Below, piece after piece: positions 29,108 to 39,547 of a DNA stretch of 64,000 nt. Numbering within the stretch: position 1 is the stretch's first letter; each line of letters starts with the position of its first letter. Source of the DNA: Lysobacter spongiicola DSM 21749 (GTDB lineage: Bacteria > Pseudomonadota > Gammaproteobacteria > Xanthomonadales > Xanthomonadaceae); NCBI RefSeq assembly GCF_900167055.1, contig NZ_FUXP01000002.1, forward strand, positions 124,001 through 188,000, in the 5' to 3' direction. A model generated the notes under the pieces. That model searched no databases, was not told where the DNA came from, and worked only from the letters and a program-made list of their open reading frames with translations. The position numbers and the translations under genes were made by a program.

Positions 29108-29965
29108 ATGAACTATCGCCACGCCTTCCACGCCGGCAACCACGCCGACGTGCTCAAGCACATCGTGCTGCTCGCGACCTGCGATGCCCTGACCGCCAAA
29201 CCGGCGCCCGTATTCGCACTGGACACGCACGCTGGCCGTGGCTTGTACGCGCTCGACGGGAACTCCGCCCAGCGTACCGGCGAAGCCGAGGGTGGCATCG
29301 GCCGGCTGCTCGCCGAGGCACCGAAGCACCCGCTGGTCGCCCGCTATCTCTCCGCCATCCGGGCCTGCCGGGCAACGCACGGGCAGGCCAGCTACCCCGG
29401 TTCGCCGTGGCTGCTGGCGCATGCGCTGCGCGAAGACGACCGCATCGCCACCTGCGAGTTGCTGCCGGAGGAAGCGGCGCAACTGAAATCGAACTTCGCC
29501 GACGAGCCGCGGGTCGCCGTGCACGCGCGCGACGGCTATGAAGCGATGAAGGCCCTTCTGCCGCCGCGCATCGGCACGACCCGGTTCAACCGTGGACTGG
29601 TGCTGATCGATCCGCCCTACGAAGCACAGCTGGAAGAATTCGACCGGATCATCGGCGCAATACGCGATGCGCTGACGCGCTGGCCCCAGGCCTGTTACCT
29701 GGTCTGGTACCCGATCAAGCGGCGGCGGTCCCTGCAGCCGTTCTTCCGGCGCGTGGCGACGCTCCCCGTCAAGGGCGCGCTGCTGGCGGAACTCATGGTG
29801 CACCCCGACGACTCGCCACTGCGGATGAATGGCAGCGGCATGGTGGTGCTCAATCCACCGTGGCAACTCAACCAGTCCATTGGCGGCGTGCTGCCGGCGT
29901 TGCGTGACGTGCTCGGCGAGGCAGGTGCGTCGTCACGGATCGAGTGGCTGGCGGAACCGCGCTGA
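29108..29965 (+). CDS. rlmJ: RlmJ, 23S rRNA adenine-2030 N6-methyltransferase
   Basis: Protein of 285 residues. The opening MNYRHAFHAGNHADVLKH is the family hallmark, DTHAGRG forms the SAM loop and IDPPYE (Asp168-Glu172) is the N6-adenine catalytic motif. It methylates A2030 of 23S rRNA before ribosome assembly. It is divergent from opgD and followed 64 bases later by an acetyltransferase gene on the same strand. Confidence 0.95.
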   Translation: MNYRHAFHAGNHADVLKHIVLLATCDALTAKPAPVFALDTHAGRGLYALDGNSAQRTGEAEGGIGRLLAEAPKHPLVARYLSAIRACRATHGQASYPGSPWLLAHALREDDRIATCELLPEEAAQLKSNFADEPRVAVHARDGYEAMKALLPPRIGTTRFNRGLVLIDPPYEAQLEEFDRIIGAIRDALTRWPQACYLVWYPIKRRRSLQPFFRRVATLPVKGALLAELMVHPDDSPLRMNGSGMVVLNPPWQLNQSIGGVLPALRDVLGEAGASSRIEWLAEPR

Positions 29966-30029
29966 CGGCTTCGGCGTACGGCCGGCAGATGAAGAAAGCC
30001 TTTACATTTGCTGTGCCAGTATCCCGGCC

Positions 30030-30575
30030 ATGGCACGCGAACGTCTTCCGCCCTGGCACGAGCGCCAACGCTTGCCCAACGGCCGTGAACTCCTGATCCG
30101 TCCGATCCGTCCCGAGGATGCCGAGCCCCTGCGCGCCGGCTTCCCGTTGTTGCAGCCCGAAGAGGTGCGGCAAAGGTTCCTGCACGCGATGCGGGATCTC
30201 ACGCCGGAGATGGCCGAACGCTTCAGCAAGGTCAACCCGAAAACGGAGTTCGCACTCGTCGCCGCGGAGCCGCTGCCCCCGGGCGAGGCACTGGTCGGTG
30301 CGGTCGCACGGGTGCTGGTCGACCCGGACGGGCGTGGTGGCGAGTTCGCCATCCTGGTGAGCCGCTACATCGCCGGCATGGGATTGGGGCGCTACCTGAT
30401 GACCCGGCTGGTCAAGTGGGCGCGCAGCCGCAAGCTCGAGTACCTCTACGGCGATGTCTTCGAGCACAACCAGCCGATGCTGTCGCTGGCGCAGTCGCTG
30501 GGCTTCGAGCGCGAATCCCAGAGCGACGGCCTGGTCCGGGTGGTGCTGAAACTGGACGGCAAGCCCGGCGGCTGA
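30030..30575 (+). CDS. GNAT-family N-acetyltransferase (Pat-type domain)
   Basis: Protein of 181 residues with one acetyltransferase domain. The first strand LLIRPIRPEDAEPLRAGF, the strand FAILVSRYIAGMGLGRYLM (acetyl-CoA loop GMGLGRYL) and YLYGDVFEHNQPMLSLAQSLGF at the end resemble the catalytic domain of the protein acetyltransferase Pat (YfiQ), but the large CoA-ligase-like part is absent. Lysine acetylation of a protein is possible, not shown. The ATG at 30030 gives the full domain. mfd follows 51 bases on. Confidence 0.83.
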   Translation: MARERLPPWHERQRLPNGRELLIRPIRPEDAEPLRAGFPLLQPEEVRQRFLHAMRDLTPEMAERFSKVNPKTEFALVAAEPLPPGEALVGAVARVLVDPDGRGGEFAILVSRYIAGMGLGRYLMTRLVKWARSRKLEYLYGDVFEHNQPMLSLAQSLGFERESQSDGLVRVVLKLDGKPGG

Positions 30576-30626
30576 GGTCGACGGGTCCGGCGACCTCCCA
30601 CCTTCGCCTGCTAAAATCGCGGTTCC

Positions 30627-33600
30627 ATGCCATCCCCCACCTTCCCCTCCCCGCCGCTGCCAAAGGCCGGCCAGCAGCGCGCCTGGTGGCGTGCGCCCGC
30701 CTCGCCCTCCGCACTCGCCTTCCACGTTGCCGGCGCCGCTGCCCACCACGCCGGGCCCGTGCTCGCGATCGCGAAGGCCAACCACGCCGCCCACCAGCTT
30801 GAATCCGACCTGCGCACGCTGATCGGCGCGGGCGGCGCGACTGGCCTGCCGGTGCTGCCGTTTCCCGATTGGGAGACGCTCCCCTACGACCACTTCAGCC
30901 CCCACCCCGACATCGTCAGCCAGCGGCTCGCCGCCCTGCACCGGTTGCCGGCGCTCGGGCGCGGCATCGTCGTGGTACCGGTGCAGACGCTGTTGCAGCG
31001 CCTGGCACCCCTGCGCCACGTCGTCGGAGGGAGCTTCGACGTGCGCGTGGGACAGCGGCTGGACCTGGAAGCGGAGAAGCGGCGGCTGGAGTCGGCCGGC
31101 TACCGCAACGTGCCACAGGTGCTCGACCCCGGCGACTTCGCGGTCCGAGGTGGCCTGCTGGATGTCTTTCCGATGGGCGCGGAACAGCCGTTCCGGGTCG
31201 AACTGCTCGACGACGAGATCGACACCATCCGTGGCTTCGACCCTGAGACGCAGCGCTCTTCGGACAAGCTCCAGGAAGTCCACCTGCTCCCCGGGCGCGA
31301 AGTCCCGCTGGACGAGGCATCGCTTAAGCGGGCGCTGGATGCATTGCGCGAGCGCTTCGACCTCGACATCCGTCGCAGCTCGCTCTACCAGGACCTGAAG
31401 TCGGGCATCGCGCCTTCCGGCATCGAGTACTACCTGCCGCTGTTCTTCGAGGACACCTCGACCCTGTTCGACTATCTCGCGACGGACACCTTGCCGATCC
31501 TTGGCGAGGGCGTGTTCGAGGCGGCCGAGCACTTCTGGACCCACACCGGCGACCGCTACGAGCAGCGCCGGCATGACCTCGAACGCCCCCTGCTGTCTCC
31601 CGAGGCGCTGTACCTGTCCCCGGCGTCCCTGCGCGAACGGCTGAACCAGGGCGTTCGGGTGGAGGTGTGCGGCGAAGGGCATCCGCAGCGCGAACGTGCC
31701 GAGGTACTGGCCAGCCAGCCGGCACCGTCGCTGCCGATCGCCGCACGTGACCAGGTACCGGCGCAGGAGCTCAAGTCGTTCCTGGAGCACTACCCGGGCC
31801 GCGTCCTGTTCGCGGCGGACTCCGCGGGCCGACGCGAAGCCCTGCTGGAGATACTGCAGGCGGCAGGCCTGCAACCCGCTATCGTTGCCGACTGGCCGAG
31901 CTTCGCCTTCGCCCCCGATGCCCCCGCCTTCGCCCTGGCCGTCGCTCCACTGGACGACGGATTCGCGCTCGACCAGCCACGGGTCACCATCCTCACCGAG
32001 CGCCAGTTGTTCCCGGAGCGCGCCAGCCAACCGCGTCGCAGGCGCCGGGCCGGGCGCGAGCCCGAGAGCATCATCCGTGAGCTGGGCGAGCTGTCCGAAG
32101 GCGCGCCGATCGTGCACGAGGACCACGGCGTCGGTCGCTACCGCGGCCTGGTGGTGCTGGAGGCCGGCGGCGAGAAGAACGAATTCCTCGAGATCGAATA
32201 CGCCAAGGGCGACCGCCTGTACGTGCCGGTCGGCCAGTTGCACCTCATCAACCGCTACTCCGGCGCCTCGCCGGAGACCGCGCCGCTGCATTCGCTGGGT
32301 GGCGAGCAATGGACCAAGGCCAAGCGCAAGGCCGCCGAGAAGGTGCGCGACGTCGCCGCCGAACTGCTGGAGATCCAGGCCAAGCGCCAGGCGCGGGCCG
32401 GGCTGGCGGTGGATGTCGACCGGTCGATGTACGAGCCGTTCGCCGCCGCCTTCCCGTTCGAGGAAACGCCCGACCAGCACGCCGCCATCGAGGCGGTGCT
32501 GCGCGACCTGCAGTCCAGCCAGCCGATGGACCGGGTGGTCTGCGGCGACGTCGGCTTCGGCAAGACCGAGGTGGCCGTGCGCGCCGCATTCGCCACGGCG
32601 GTGGCCGGCAAGCAGGTCGCGGTGCTGGTGCCGACCACGCTGCTGGCCGAGCAGCACTACCGCACCATGCGCGACCGCTTCGCCGACTGGCCGCTCAAGG
32701 TCGAGGTGCTGTCGCGGTTCAAGAGCACCAAGGAGATCAAGGCCGAGCTGGAGAAGGCCGCCGAGGGCACCATCGACGTCATCGTCGGCACCCACCGGCT
32801 GCTGCAGAAGGACGTGCGTTTCAAGGACCTCGGCCTGGTGATCGTCGACGAGGAGCAGCGATTCGGCGTGCGCCAGAAGGAAGCGCTCAAGGCCCTGCGC
32901 GCGAACGTGCACCTGCTGACCCTCACCGCCACCCCGATCCCGCGCACGCTCAACATGGCAATGGCCGGGCTGCGCGACCTTTCGATCATCGCCACCCCGC
33001 CCGCCCACCGCCTGGCAGTGCAGACCTTCGTCGTGCCCTGGGACGATGCGCAACTGCGCGAGGCCTTCCAGCGCGAGCTCTCGCGTGGCGGCCAGGTGTA
33101 CTTCCTGCACAACGACGTCGAGAGCATCGGCCGAATGGAGCGCGAGCTGTCCGAGCTGGTGCCGGAAGCGCGCATCGGCGTCGCCCACGGGCAGATGCCC
33201 GAACGCGAGCTCGAGCGGGTGATGCTCGACTTCCACAAGCAGCGCTTCAACGTCCTGCTCAGTACCACGATCATCGAGTCGGGCATCGACATCCCGAACG
33301 CCAACACCATCATCATCAATCGTGCCGACAGGTTCGGGCTGGCGCAGTTGCACCAGCTGCGAGGCCGCGTCGGTCGCAGCCACCACCGCGCGTATGCGTA
33401 CCTGGTGGTCCCCGACAAGCGCAGCATCACCGCCGACGCCCGCAAGCGCCTGGACGCCATCGAGGCGATGGACGAACTCGGCGCCGGCTTCACCCTGGCC
33501 ACCCATGACCTGGAGATCCGCGGCGCCGGCGAGCTGCTGGGCGAGGACCAGAGCGGCCAGATGACCGAGGTCGGCTTCAGCCTCTACACCGAGCTGCTCG

Positions 33601-34100
33601 AGCGCGCGGTGCGCAGCATCCGCCAGGGCAAGCTGCCCGATGCAGACGCCGCCGAAGAACGTGGCGCCGAGGTCGAGCTGCACGTGCCCGCGCTGATCCC
33701 GGACGATTACCTGCCCGACGTGCACACGCGGCTGACGCTGTACAAGCGCATCTCCGGCGCGCGCGATGCCGACCAGCTGCGCGAGCTGCAGGTGGAAATG
33801 ATCGACCGCTTCGGCCTGTTGCCGGACGCCGCCAAGCACCTGTTCGCGATCGCGGAGCTCAAGCTGGAGTCCACCCGCCTGGGCATCCGCAAGATCGATC
33901 TCGGGCCCACCGGCGGCCGCGTGGAGTTCATCGAGAAACCGAACGTGGACCCGATGTCGATCATCAAGCTGATCCAGGGGCAGCCCAAGCTCTACCAGAT
34001 GGACGGGCCGGACCGGCTCCGCCTGAAGCTGGAGCTGCCCGACGCGGCTGCCCGCCTCGCCGCTGCCCGCGGCCTTCTGGCAATGCTTGCCAAGGGCTGA
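30627..34100 (+). CDS. mfd: Mfd, transcription-repair coupling factor
   Basis: Protein of 1157 residues that removes RNA polymerase stalled at DNA lesions and recruits UvrAB. The N-terminal third resembles UvrB (ALAFHVAG at the start), a CarD-like RNA-polymerase-interacting domain lies near 480-560 (HEDHGVGRYRGLV), and the translocase module has Walker A GDVGFGKT (640-647), the VDEEQRFGV box and the helicase motif GRVGRS. A C-terminal TRCF domain closes it. Length is normal. uvrB lies elsewhere in this window. Confidence 0.98.
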   Translation: MPSPTFPSPPLPKAGQQRAWWRAPASPSALAFHVAGAAAHHAGPVLAIAKANHAAHQLESDLRTLIGAGGATGLPVLPFPDWETLPYDHFSPHPDIVSQRLAALHRLPALGRGIVVVPVQTLLQRLAPLRHVVGGSFDVRVGQRLDLEAEKRRLESAGYRNVPQVLDPGDFAVRGGLLDVFPMGAEQPFRVELLDDEIDTIRGFDPETQRSSDKLQEVHLLPGREVPLDEASLKRALDALRERFDLDIRRSSLYQDLKSGIAPSGIEYYLPLFFEDTSTLFDYLATDTLPILGEGVFEAAEHFWTHTGDRYEQRRHDLERPLLSPEALYLSPASLRERLNQGVRVEVCGEGHPQRERAEVLASQPAPSLPIAARDQVPAQELKSFLEHYPGRVLFAADSAGRREALLEILQAAGLQPAIVADWPSFAFAPDAPAFALAVAPLDDGFALDQPRVTILTERQLFPERASQPRRRRRAGREPESIIRELGELSEGAPIVHEDHGVGRYRGLVVLEAGGEKNEFLEIEYAKGDRLYVPVGQLHLINRYSGASPETAPLHSLGGEQWTKAKRKAAEKVRDVAAELLEIQAKRQARAGLAVDVDRSMYEPFAAAFPFEETPDQHAAIEAVLRDLQSSQPMDRVVCGDVGFGKTEVAVRAAFATAVAGKQVAVLVPTTLLAEQHYRTMRDRFADWPLKVEVLSRFKSTKEIKAELEKAAEGTIDVIVGTHRLLQKDVRFKDLGLVIVDEEQRFGVRQKEALKALRANVHLLTLTATPIPRTLNMAMAGLRDLSIIATPPAHRLAVQTFVVPWDDAQLREAFQRELSRGGQVYFLHNDVESIGRMERELSELVPEARIGVAHGQMPERELERVMLDFHKQRFNVLLSTTIIESGIDIPNANTIIINRADRFGLAQLHQLRGRVGRSHHRAYAYLVVPDKRSITADARKRLDAIEAMDELGAGFTLATHDLEIRGAGELLGEDQSGQMTEVGFSLYTELLERAVRSIRQGKLPDADAAEERGAEVELHVPALIPDDYLPDVHTRLTLYKRISGARDADQLRELQVEMIDRFGLLPDAAKHLFAIAELKLESTRLGIRKIDLGPTGGRVEFIEKPNVDPMSIIKLIQGQPKLYQMDGPDRLRLKLELPDAAARLAAARGLLAMLAKG

Positions 34101-34163
34101 TCGGCGGTCGACACATTGCGGCGGGCCGAGCATCATCGGCGCTCCACCAAGTTGGGGCTGCCG

Positions 34164-34685
34164 ATGAACCCGCCACGGATGCTGCACCGCCTGCTCATCG
34201 CAACGACGCTCACGGTGATGTCGGCTTGCTCGACCTCTCCGGTTGCCGAACCGGCGGGTGCCACCTTCGTGGTGGTCCGCCACGCGGAGAAGGCCGACGA
34301 CGGCTCCAAGGATCCGCCGCTGACCGGTGCAGGTGAGGAACGGGCGCGCCGGCTGGCCGCGTCGCTTGCCGATGCCCCAGTGGTGGCCGTGTACTCGACC
34401 CACCTGCACCGCACCACCCGCACCGCCGAGCCCACCGCGCGCTTGCACGGACTGCCGGTAACGACCTACGACCCCGCCGAGCCCGCCGTGGACCTTGCGG
34501 CACGCCTGCGGTCGGCCCACCGGGCCGGGACGGTACTGGTGGTCGGGCACAGCAACACCGCACCCGCCATCGCGTCCGCGCTCTGCGAATGCGAGGTACC
34601 GCCCATGGACGAGCAGGAATACGGGCGGACGCTGACCATTTCCCCTGGTAGCGACGGAGCGCCAAGGCTCTCCCTCGGACACTGA
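34164..34685 (+). CDS. Histidine-phosphatase-family lipoprotein
   Basis: Protein of 173 residues. An N-terminal hydrophobic segment ends in a lipobox (TVMSAC, Cys22), so it is likely lipid-anchored. The phosphatase signature RHAE begins at Arg39-His40 and the second histidine is in VVGHSNTA, as in the phosphoglycerate-mutase-like superfamily. It is short for this superfamily and its substrate is not predictable. GGGG lies shortly before the ATG at 34164. It stands between mfd and two small exported proteins. Confidence 0.82.
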   Translation: MNPPRMLHRLLIATTLTVMSACSTSPVAEPAGATFVVVRHAEKADDGSKDPPLTGAGEERARRLAASLADAPVVAVYSTHLHRTTRTAEPTARLHGLPVTTYDPAEPAVDLAARLRSAHRAGTVLVVGHSNTAPAIASALCECEVPPMDEQEYGRTLTISPGSDGAPRLSLGH

Positions 34686-34779
34686 AGCCTGACCGGCCCA
34701 GGCCGCGTGCGCACCTGGCGGTCACGCCCCGGGCACTACGGTCGAAACCCGATCCCGACCATTCCGAAGGAGCCGCCCG

Positions 34780-35157
34780 ATGAGCCGATCCCTGCTAGTT
34801 GCCACCTTGCTTGCCATGACGGCGCCGGGCTGCGCCAGCGGCGGCGAGGATCCAGCCGCCGGTGCGCCGGGTGGCGAATACACGCTGCAACCGGGCGAAC
34901 GGGTCGGCCTCGCTGACGACACCGCACTTCGCTATGTCGGGGTGATGTCGGATTCACGCTGCCCGCCCGGGGCCAAGTGCATCCGCGCCGGGGAGGCCGA
35001 GGTCCGTTTCGAGCTCACGCCCCAGGGCGGCCCCCCCACCACCGTGGATGTCATCACGCCCGACGCGCCCACCGCGAGCGGAGCCGGGTGGCGCCTGGAG
35101 TTGATTTCGCTGGAGTTTGGCGACGCACCGGCGGCACGGGTCCGCCTCGATCGCTGA
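34780..35157 (+). CDS. Small lipoprotein of unknown function
   Basis: Protein of 125 residues. A signal peptide of about 17 residues ends in TAPGC, a lipobox. The mature part has one conserved-looking motif, DSRCPPGAKCIRAGEA, with two cysteines that may form a disulfide, and otherwise beta-type sequence. Short bacterial lipoproteins with a DSRCP..C..AG motif are widespread and uncharacterised. AAGGAG lies eight bases before the ATG, so translation is well supported. No function is proposed. Confidence 0.78.
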   Translation: MSRSLLVATLLAMTAPGCASGGEDPAAGAPGGEYTLQPGERVGLADDTALRYVGVMSDSRCPPGAKCIRAGEAEVRFELTPQGGPPTTVDVITPDAPTASGAGWRLELISLEFGDAPAARVRLDR

Positions 35158-35283
35158 GATCCATCGGGCCCCAGCGGATTCGGTTCGGAACATGAATCCG
35201 CGGGATTTGTCAACGCCCCCGAACTGCACTATTGTCGGAGCGTGGCCGGATCGGTTTCCGGCTGCGCACCAGGGGGAATACCG

Positions 35284-35754
35284 ATGAGAAAGACGGCACT
35301 ATGCCTGCCGTTCCTGCTGTTGGCGGCCGGGGCGGCGCATTCGCAAGACGTACAGGACCAGAGCGCCTGTCCACGCCTGCCGGCCGACGCCGGCCTGAGC
35401 TGGGAACACCTCAGCACCGGGGATGCCGACATCTGTCGGGCATTGCGCGAAGACGGCAGCGAAGCCTTCGGGCTCTACATCGCGGCGGACTCGCCGTTCG
35501 AACCCAACCGCCGGAACCGCGAAGAAGAAGGCAGCGTGGCGGGCCAGGAAGTGCTCTGGTATCGCGCGGAGCTGGCGAACAATCCCGACATCGAAGCCCG
35601 CGAAACGCTGATCGAACTCGACGACGGCCGCGTGGCCCATGTGTGGCTGCAGGCCCAGTCGGGCGACCAGTTGCAACAGGTGTTCGGGATCACCCGCGAC
35701 CTGCGCTTCGGCGCTTCTCCGTTGCTGGAAACCCAGATCGCCGCGGGGCAGTAG
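35284..35754 (+). CDS. Exported protein of unknown function
   Basis: Protein of 156 residues with a clear signal peptide (MRKTALCLPFLLLAAGAAHS, about 1-20). Two cysteines near positions 29 and 50 of the frame may form a disulfide. The mature part is rich in acidic residues and polar strands and I recognise no family. The ATG at 35284 has GGGGGAA just upstream. It follows the small lipoprotein by 126 bases and precedes the convergent pirin gene. Confidence 0.72.
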   Translation: MRKTALCLPFLLLAAGAAHSQDVQDQSACPRLPADAGLSWEHLSTGDADICRALREDGSEAFGLYIAADSPFEPNRRNREEEGSVAGQEVLWYRAELANNPDIEARETLIELDDGRVAHVWLQAQSGDQLQQVFGITRDLRFGASPLLETQIAAGQ

Positions 35755-35843
35755 CGGACGCCGGCGGGCGTCATTGATCCTGCAGGCAGAACCGATCGAT
35801 TGCAGGGGAAGGCCAAGGCCTTCCCCTGCTCATTTCAGAACCT

Positions 35844-36710
35844 TCAGAACCTGCCGGCCCTGAGGTCTTCGAAAGCCTGCATGAGTTCTTCGCGGGTGTT
35901 CATGACGAATGGCCCGTGGCGCGCCACCGGCTCCCGCAGCGGGCGCCCCGCCACCAGGATCAATCGCGCTCCGCTGGCGCCAGCGCGGACCGCCAATCGC
36001 CGTCCACCGTCCAATACACCCAGTTGCCGCGTGGCCAGCTCCCGGGCGCCGACGCTATCCGCGCCCACCTGCACGGACCCTTCGAAGACATACGCGAAGG
36101 CGTTGTGCCCTTCCGGCAGCTCATGTTCCCAGGCGGCACCGGCCGCCATCGACACGTCCAGGTAGACCGGCCGGGTGGCGGGCTGGCTGATGGGGCCTTG
36201 CGCCTCGCCGACACGGCCCGCGATGACCTTGATCTCCACCCCGTCCGAGACCCTTACGCTCGGGATGCTTGCGGGGGAAAACTCCTGGTAGCGCGGCTCG
36301 CACATCTTTTCGCTGGCCGGGAGGTTGACCCACAACTGGAAGCCGCGCATCCGGCCCTCCAGTTGCTCCGGCATCTCCGAGTGGACCAGGCCACGGCCGG
36401 CCGTCATCCACTGGACGCTGCCGGGCACCAGCACACCCTCGTTGCCATGGTTGTCCCGATGCCGCATGCGGCCATCCAGCATGTAGGTGACGGTCTCGAA
36501 CCCGCGGTGCGGATGGTCGGGAAATCCGGCCAGGTAGTCCTCGGGCCGGTCGGTGCCGAATTCATCAAGCAGCAGGAACGGATCCAGGTCGGGCAGCGAC
36601 GCGCCGCCGATCACCCGGATCAGCCGCACGCCTGCGCCGTCGGACGCGGCCTGCCCGCTGACGATGCGATCGATCCGGACCTCGTGGGTATCGCTGGTGC
36701 TATGGGACAT
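35844..36710 (-). CDS. Pirin-family protein (bicupin)
   Basis: Protein of 288 residues with the two cupin halves of pirins. The N-terminal half has DPFLLLDEFGTD, FPDHPHRGFETVTY and the metal-binding histidines HPHRG and HRDNHG, plus GLVHSEMPE. Some bacterial pirins oxidise quercetin, others regulate metabolism; the role here is not predictable. The ATG at 36710 has a strong GGAGG ribosome site. An in-frame ATG 54 bases earlier lacks one. It is convergent with the exported protein gene. Confidence 0.9.
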   Translation of the reverse strand: MSHSTSDTHEVRIDRIVSGQAASDGAGVRLIRVIGGASLPDLDPFLLLDEFGTDRPEDYLAGFPDHPHRGFETVTYMLDGRMRHRDNHGNEGVLVPGSVQWMTAGRGLVHSEMPEQLEGRMRGFQLWVNLPASEKMCEPRYQEFSPASIPSVRVSDGVEIKVIAGRVGEAQGPISQPATRPVYLDVSMAAGAAWEHELPEGHNAFAYVFEGSVQVGADSVGARELATRQLGVLDGGRRLAVRAGASGARLILVAGRPLREPVARHGPFVMNTREELMQAFEDLRAGRF

Positions 36711-36815
36711 GGGGACCTCCTGCGTTCGATGGACAGGATCTGGTGGCCGCCGCGCCCCTTGCACAGGGCCGCGCCTGCAAACCTGCGTTCCAGCAGTGCA
36801 GCGAAAGCCCCGGCG

Positions 36816-38969
36816 TCAGCGTCGCCGCAGCTTCCAGCAACGATGGATCCGGGCATCCCTGGCAAAGTCCGGCGGGATCGTTTCGGCCGAGATCTCCTCG
36901 CACTCCGCGAATTCCGAAATCGCCGCCTCGTCCAGCTTGAAGCGGCGGAAGTTGTTGGAGAAGTACAGCACGCCGTCGCGCGCCAGCCTCGCCACCGCCG
37001 CCCGAAGCAGCCGCACGTGTTCGGCCTGGATATCGAAGTCTCCGGCGCGCTTGGAGTTGGAGAAGGTCGGTGGATCGCAGAACACCAGGTCGTACTCGCC
37101 CCCGTCGGCCTCCAGCCAGGCCATGGCATCGGCCTGCACCAGGCGGTGGCGGGCACCGGAAATGCCGTTGGCCTCCAGGTTGTCCGCGCACCACTGCAGG
37201 TAGGTCCCCGAGAGGTCGACCGTGGTCGTTGCACGCGCCCGCCCCACCGCGGCATGCACGGTGGCGGCGCCGGTATAGCCGAACAGGTTGAGGAAGCGCG
37301 TGTCCTCGGCTTCCGCCGCGATGCGCAGGCGCATCGGCCGGTGGTCGAGGAACAGGCCGGTGTCCAGGTAATCGAACAGGTTCACCCGCAGGCGCGCGTC
37401 ACCCTCGGAAACGGTGATGAACTCGCCGCGCTGGTCGAACCGGCCGTACTTCGAACCGCCCTTGCCGCGCATGCGCGTCTTCAGGGCCACCTGTTCACGA
37501 GGAACGCCGAACACCTCGCGCGCAGCGGCCATCAACTCGTTGAGCCGTCGGCGCTGCACCGGCTCCGGGATGTCGGCCGGCGCGGCGTACTCCTGCACGT
37601 GCAGGAAAATGCGGGGATGGACCTCATCGGTCTGGTAGACGTCGATCGCCGCCGAGTACTCCGGCAGGTCGGCGTCGTAGGCACGGAAGCAGGTCACGCC
37701 TTCGCGCTGGCGCCACGCCTTCAGCTTGCGCAGGTTCTTGCGCAGGCGGTTGGCCACCATTTGCGCGCCTTCACCCAGCGCCGCTTGCGCCGGCTCGCCC
37801 TCGGCGCCTTCGCGCGCCGGCGGCGCCACCGGGTCGGCGACGATCAGGGTGCACTCGATCGCGCCGTTGAACACCTGGTACTTCTTGCGCGCGCGCAGGC
37901 CGGTGGCGTGTGCCAGCTCGGTATCGCCGCACAGCAGGCTGGCACGCCAAGCCGGCACGGCGCGCTTCAGCGCAGTGCCGAGTTCGCGATACAACGCCGG
38001 GTCGGCGGCCAGCCGGACGTCGTAGGGCGGGTTGCAGACCACCAGCCCCGTCTCCAGTCGGATATCACCGGCGGCCAATGCCTCGATTGCTGCCACCTGC
38101 AGGTCGATCAGGCCGGCCAGGCCTGCCATGACCTCGTTGTCGCGCGCAGCGCGGGTCGCGTGGGGATCGCTGTCGCGCCCGTAGAACACCGGGCGTAGCG
38201 CTTCGCGGCCGACCAGCTCGCGCTTGCGGGCGTCGTCGCACAGCGCTTCCCAGCCTGCCACGTCGAAGCCCTTCCACCGGCTGGGCAGGAAGCTGCCGTG
38301 GCGCAGCAGTCCAGGCGCAACGTCCGCGGCCATCAGCGCGCCTTCGATCAGCAGCGTGCCGCTACCGCACATGGGATCCAGCAGGCCGCCACCCTCCGCA
38401 TAGATCCGGGGCCAGCCGCCGCGCATCAACACCGCAGCGGCGATGTTCTCCTTCAGCGGGGCCTCGCCCTGCTGCTGTCGCCAGCCGCGCCGGTGCAGGG
38501 GCCCGCCGCCGAGGTCGATCGAGATGATCGCCCGCCCCTTGCGCACCACGAGGTTCAGGCGCAGGTCCGGATGCTCGACATCGACGTCGGGGCGCTCGCC
38601 GGTGGCGTCGCGCATCACGTCCACCACGGCGTCCTTGACCCGCTGCGCGGCGAACCGGGCATGGGTCAGGGCGTCGCCGGACACGTGCGCGTCGACGGAA
38701 ATGGTATCGCCCGGCGCCAGGTGCTCCGGCCAGGGCACCGCCGCCACGCCGGCGTACAGCGCCTGCTCGTCCGGGCATTCGAATTCGGTGATCGGCCACA
38801 ATATGCGGCTCGCCAGCCGCGACCACAGCACCGCCCGTTGGGCATCGAGCAGGCTGCCCTCGACGTTGGCCCCGGCCATCGCTGCGGTGGCCCGGGTGCA
38901 GCCGAGCGCGACCAGCTCCTCGGCAAGCAGGTATTCGAGCCCCTTGCCGCAACTGGCGAAGAACTTCAT
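36816..38969 (-). CDS. rlmL: RlmKL, bifunctional 23S rRNA methyltransferase (G2445 N2 and G2069 m7)
   Basis: Protein of 717 residues. An N-terminal THUMP region (about 45-155) precedes the RlmL methyltransferase with [12 protein letters not shown] and NPPYDVR, and the C-terminal half is the RlmK methyltransferase with [15 protein letters not shown] and [11 protein letters not shown]. Both guanines are modified in domain V of 23S rRNA. It overlaps the upstream alpha/beta-hydrolase gene by four bases (ATGA). Length is as in E. coli RlmKL (702). Confidence 0.97.
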   Translation of the reverse strand: MKFFASCGKGLEYLLAEELVALGCTRATAAMAGANVEGSLLDAQRAVLWSRLASRILWPITEFECPDEQALYAGVAAVPWPEHLAPGDTISVDAHVSGDALTHARFAAQRVKDAVVDVMRDATGERPDVDVEHPDLRLNLVVRKGRAIISIDLGGGPLHRRGWRQQQGEAPLKENIAAAVLMRGGWPRIYAEGGGLLDPMCGSGTLLIEGALMAADVAPGLLRHGSFLPSRWKGFDVAGWEALCDDARKRELVGREALRPVFYGRDSDPHATRAARDNEVMAGLAGLIDLQVAAIEALAAGDIRLETGLVVCNPPYDVRLAADPALYRELGTALKRAVPAWRASLLCGDTELAHATGLRARKKYQVFNGAIECTLIVADPVAPPAREGAEGEPAQAALGEGAQMVANRLRKNLRKLKAWRQREGVTCFRAYDADLPEYSAAIDVYQTDEVHPRIFLHVQEYAAPADIPEPVQRRRLNELMAAAREVFGVPREQVALKTRMRGKGGSKYGRFDQRGEFITVSEGDARLRVNLFDYLDTGLFLDHRPMRLRIAAEAEDTRFLNLFGYTGAATVHAAVGRARATTTVDLSGTYLQWCADNLEANGISGARHRLVQADAMAWLEADGGEYDLVFCDPPTFSNSKRAGDFDIQAEHVRLLRAAVARLARDGVLYFSNNFRRFKLDEAAISEFAECEEISAETIPPDFARDARIHRCWKLRRR

Positions 38970-39505
38970 GCCGTGGCTCCGGCAACCCGCTGCAACAGCT
39001 CGGAGAAGGCGGCGGCGCTGGCACGGACATGGCCCGAGAGGCGGTGCGAATCATCCACCAGCAACAGCCGGGCCCGTCGCGCGCTCGCCCACTCCACCAC
39101 TTCGGGCGCGCCAATGAGTTCGTCGTCCCAGCCGTGCACGATGCTGATGGGCACGTGCGCCGCCTGCAACGGGTGCGCGGTGCCCATCCGGATCGGTGGC
39201 GCCATCAGGAACAGCCCGGCGACAGGCACCTGGAGCGAGGCCAGCCCGGAGACGTAGGCTCCAAGGCTGGATCCGGCGAGCACCAGTGGCCCGCGGGCCG
39301 CCGCTTTGGAGGCGATCGCCAGCAGGCGCTCCAGGCGTGCCGGCACGTCGCCCAGGTCGCTGACTTCGCGGCGGGCGTCGAGATCGGTGTAGTCGGGACG
39401 CTCGCAGGTCCAGCCGAGTTGCCCGGCCGCCTCGGCCAGTGCGGTGACCTTGGTCGCGTCGGGGCCGCTCTCGAAGCCGTGGGAGAGGATGCAGTGGCCG
39501 CTCAT
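38966..39505 (-). CDS. Alpha/beta-hydrolase-like protein (YcfP/RBBP9-type)
   Basis: Protein of 179 residues with the small alpha/beta-hydrolase fold. The N-terminal strand and loop [15 protein letters not shown], the nucleophile elbow GSSLGAY, and the acid and histidine regions HGWDDELI and DDSHRLSG give a full Ser-Asp-His set. The substrate is unknown. It is translationally coupled to rlmKL by an ATGA overlap and divergent from the amidase gene with 42 bases between starts. The start is ATG 39505 without a clear ribosome site. Confidence 0.83.
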   Translation of the reverse strand: MSGHCILSHGFESGPDATKVTALAEAAGQLGWTCERPDYTDLDARREVSDLGDVPARLERLLAIASKAAARGPLVLAGSSLGAYVSGLASLQVPVAGLFLMAPPIRMGTAHPLQAAHVPISIVHGWDDELIGAPEVVEWASARRARLLLVDDSHRLSGHVRASAAAFSELLQRVAGATA

Positions 39506-39547
39506 GGTCAATCCGGAAAGCTCGGGACGCGATGCTAGCATCGGCGG

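Noticed and set aside
29868-34682. A 1604-codon open frame on the minus strand opposite mfd and its neighbours
   Set aside because: It runs antisense to mfd, rlmJ and the acetyltransferase genes, whose motifs are complete; its translation is low-complexity and has no domain. High GC makes stop codons rare on the opposite strand.
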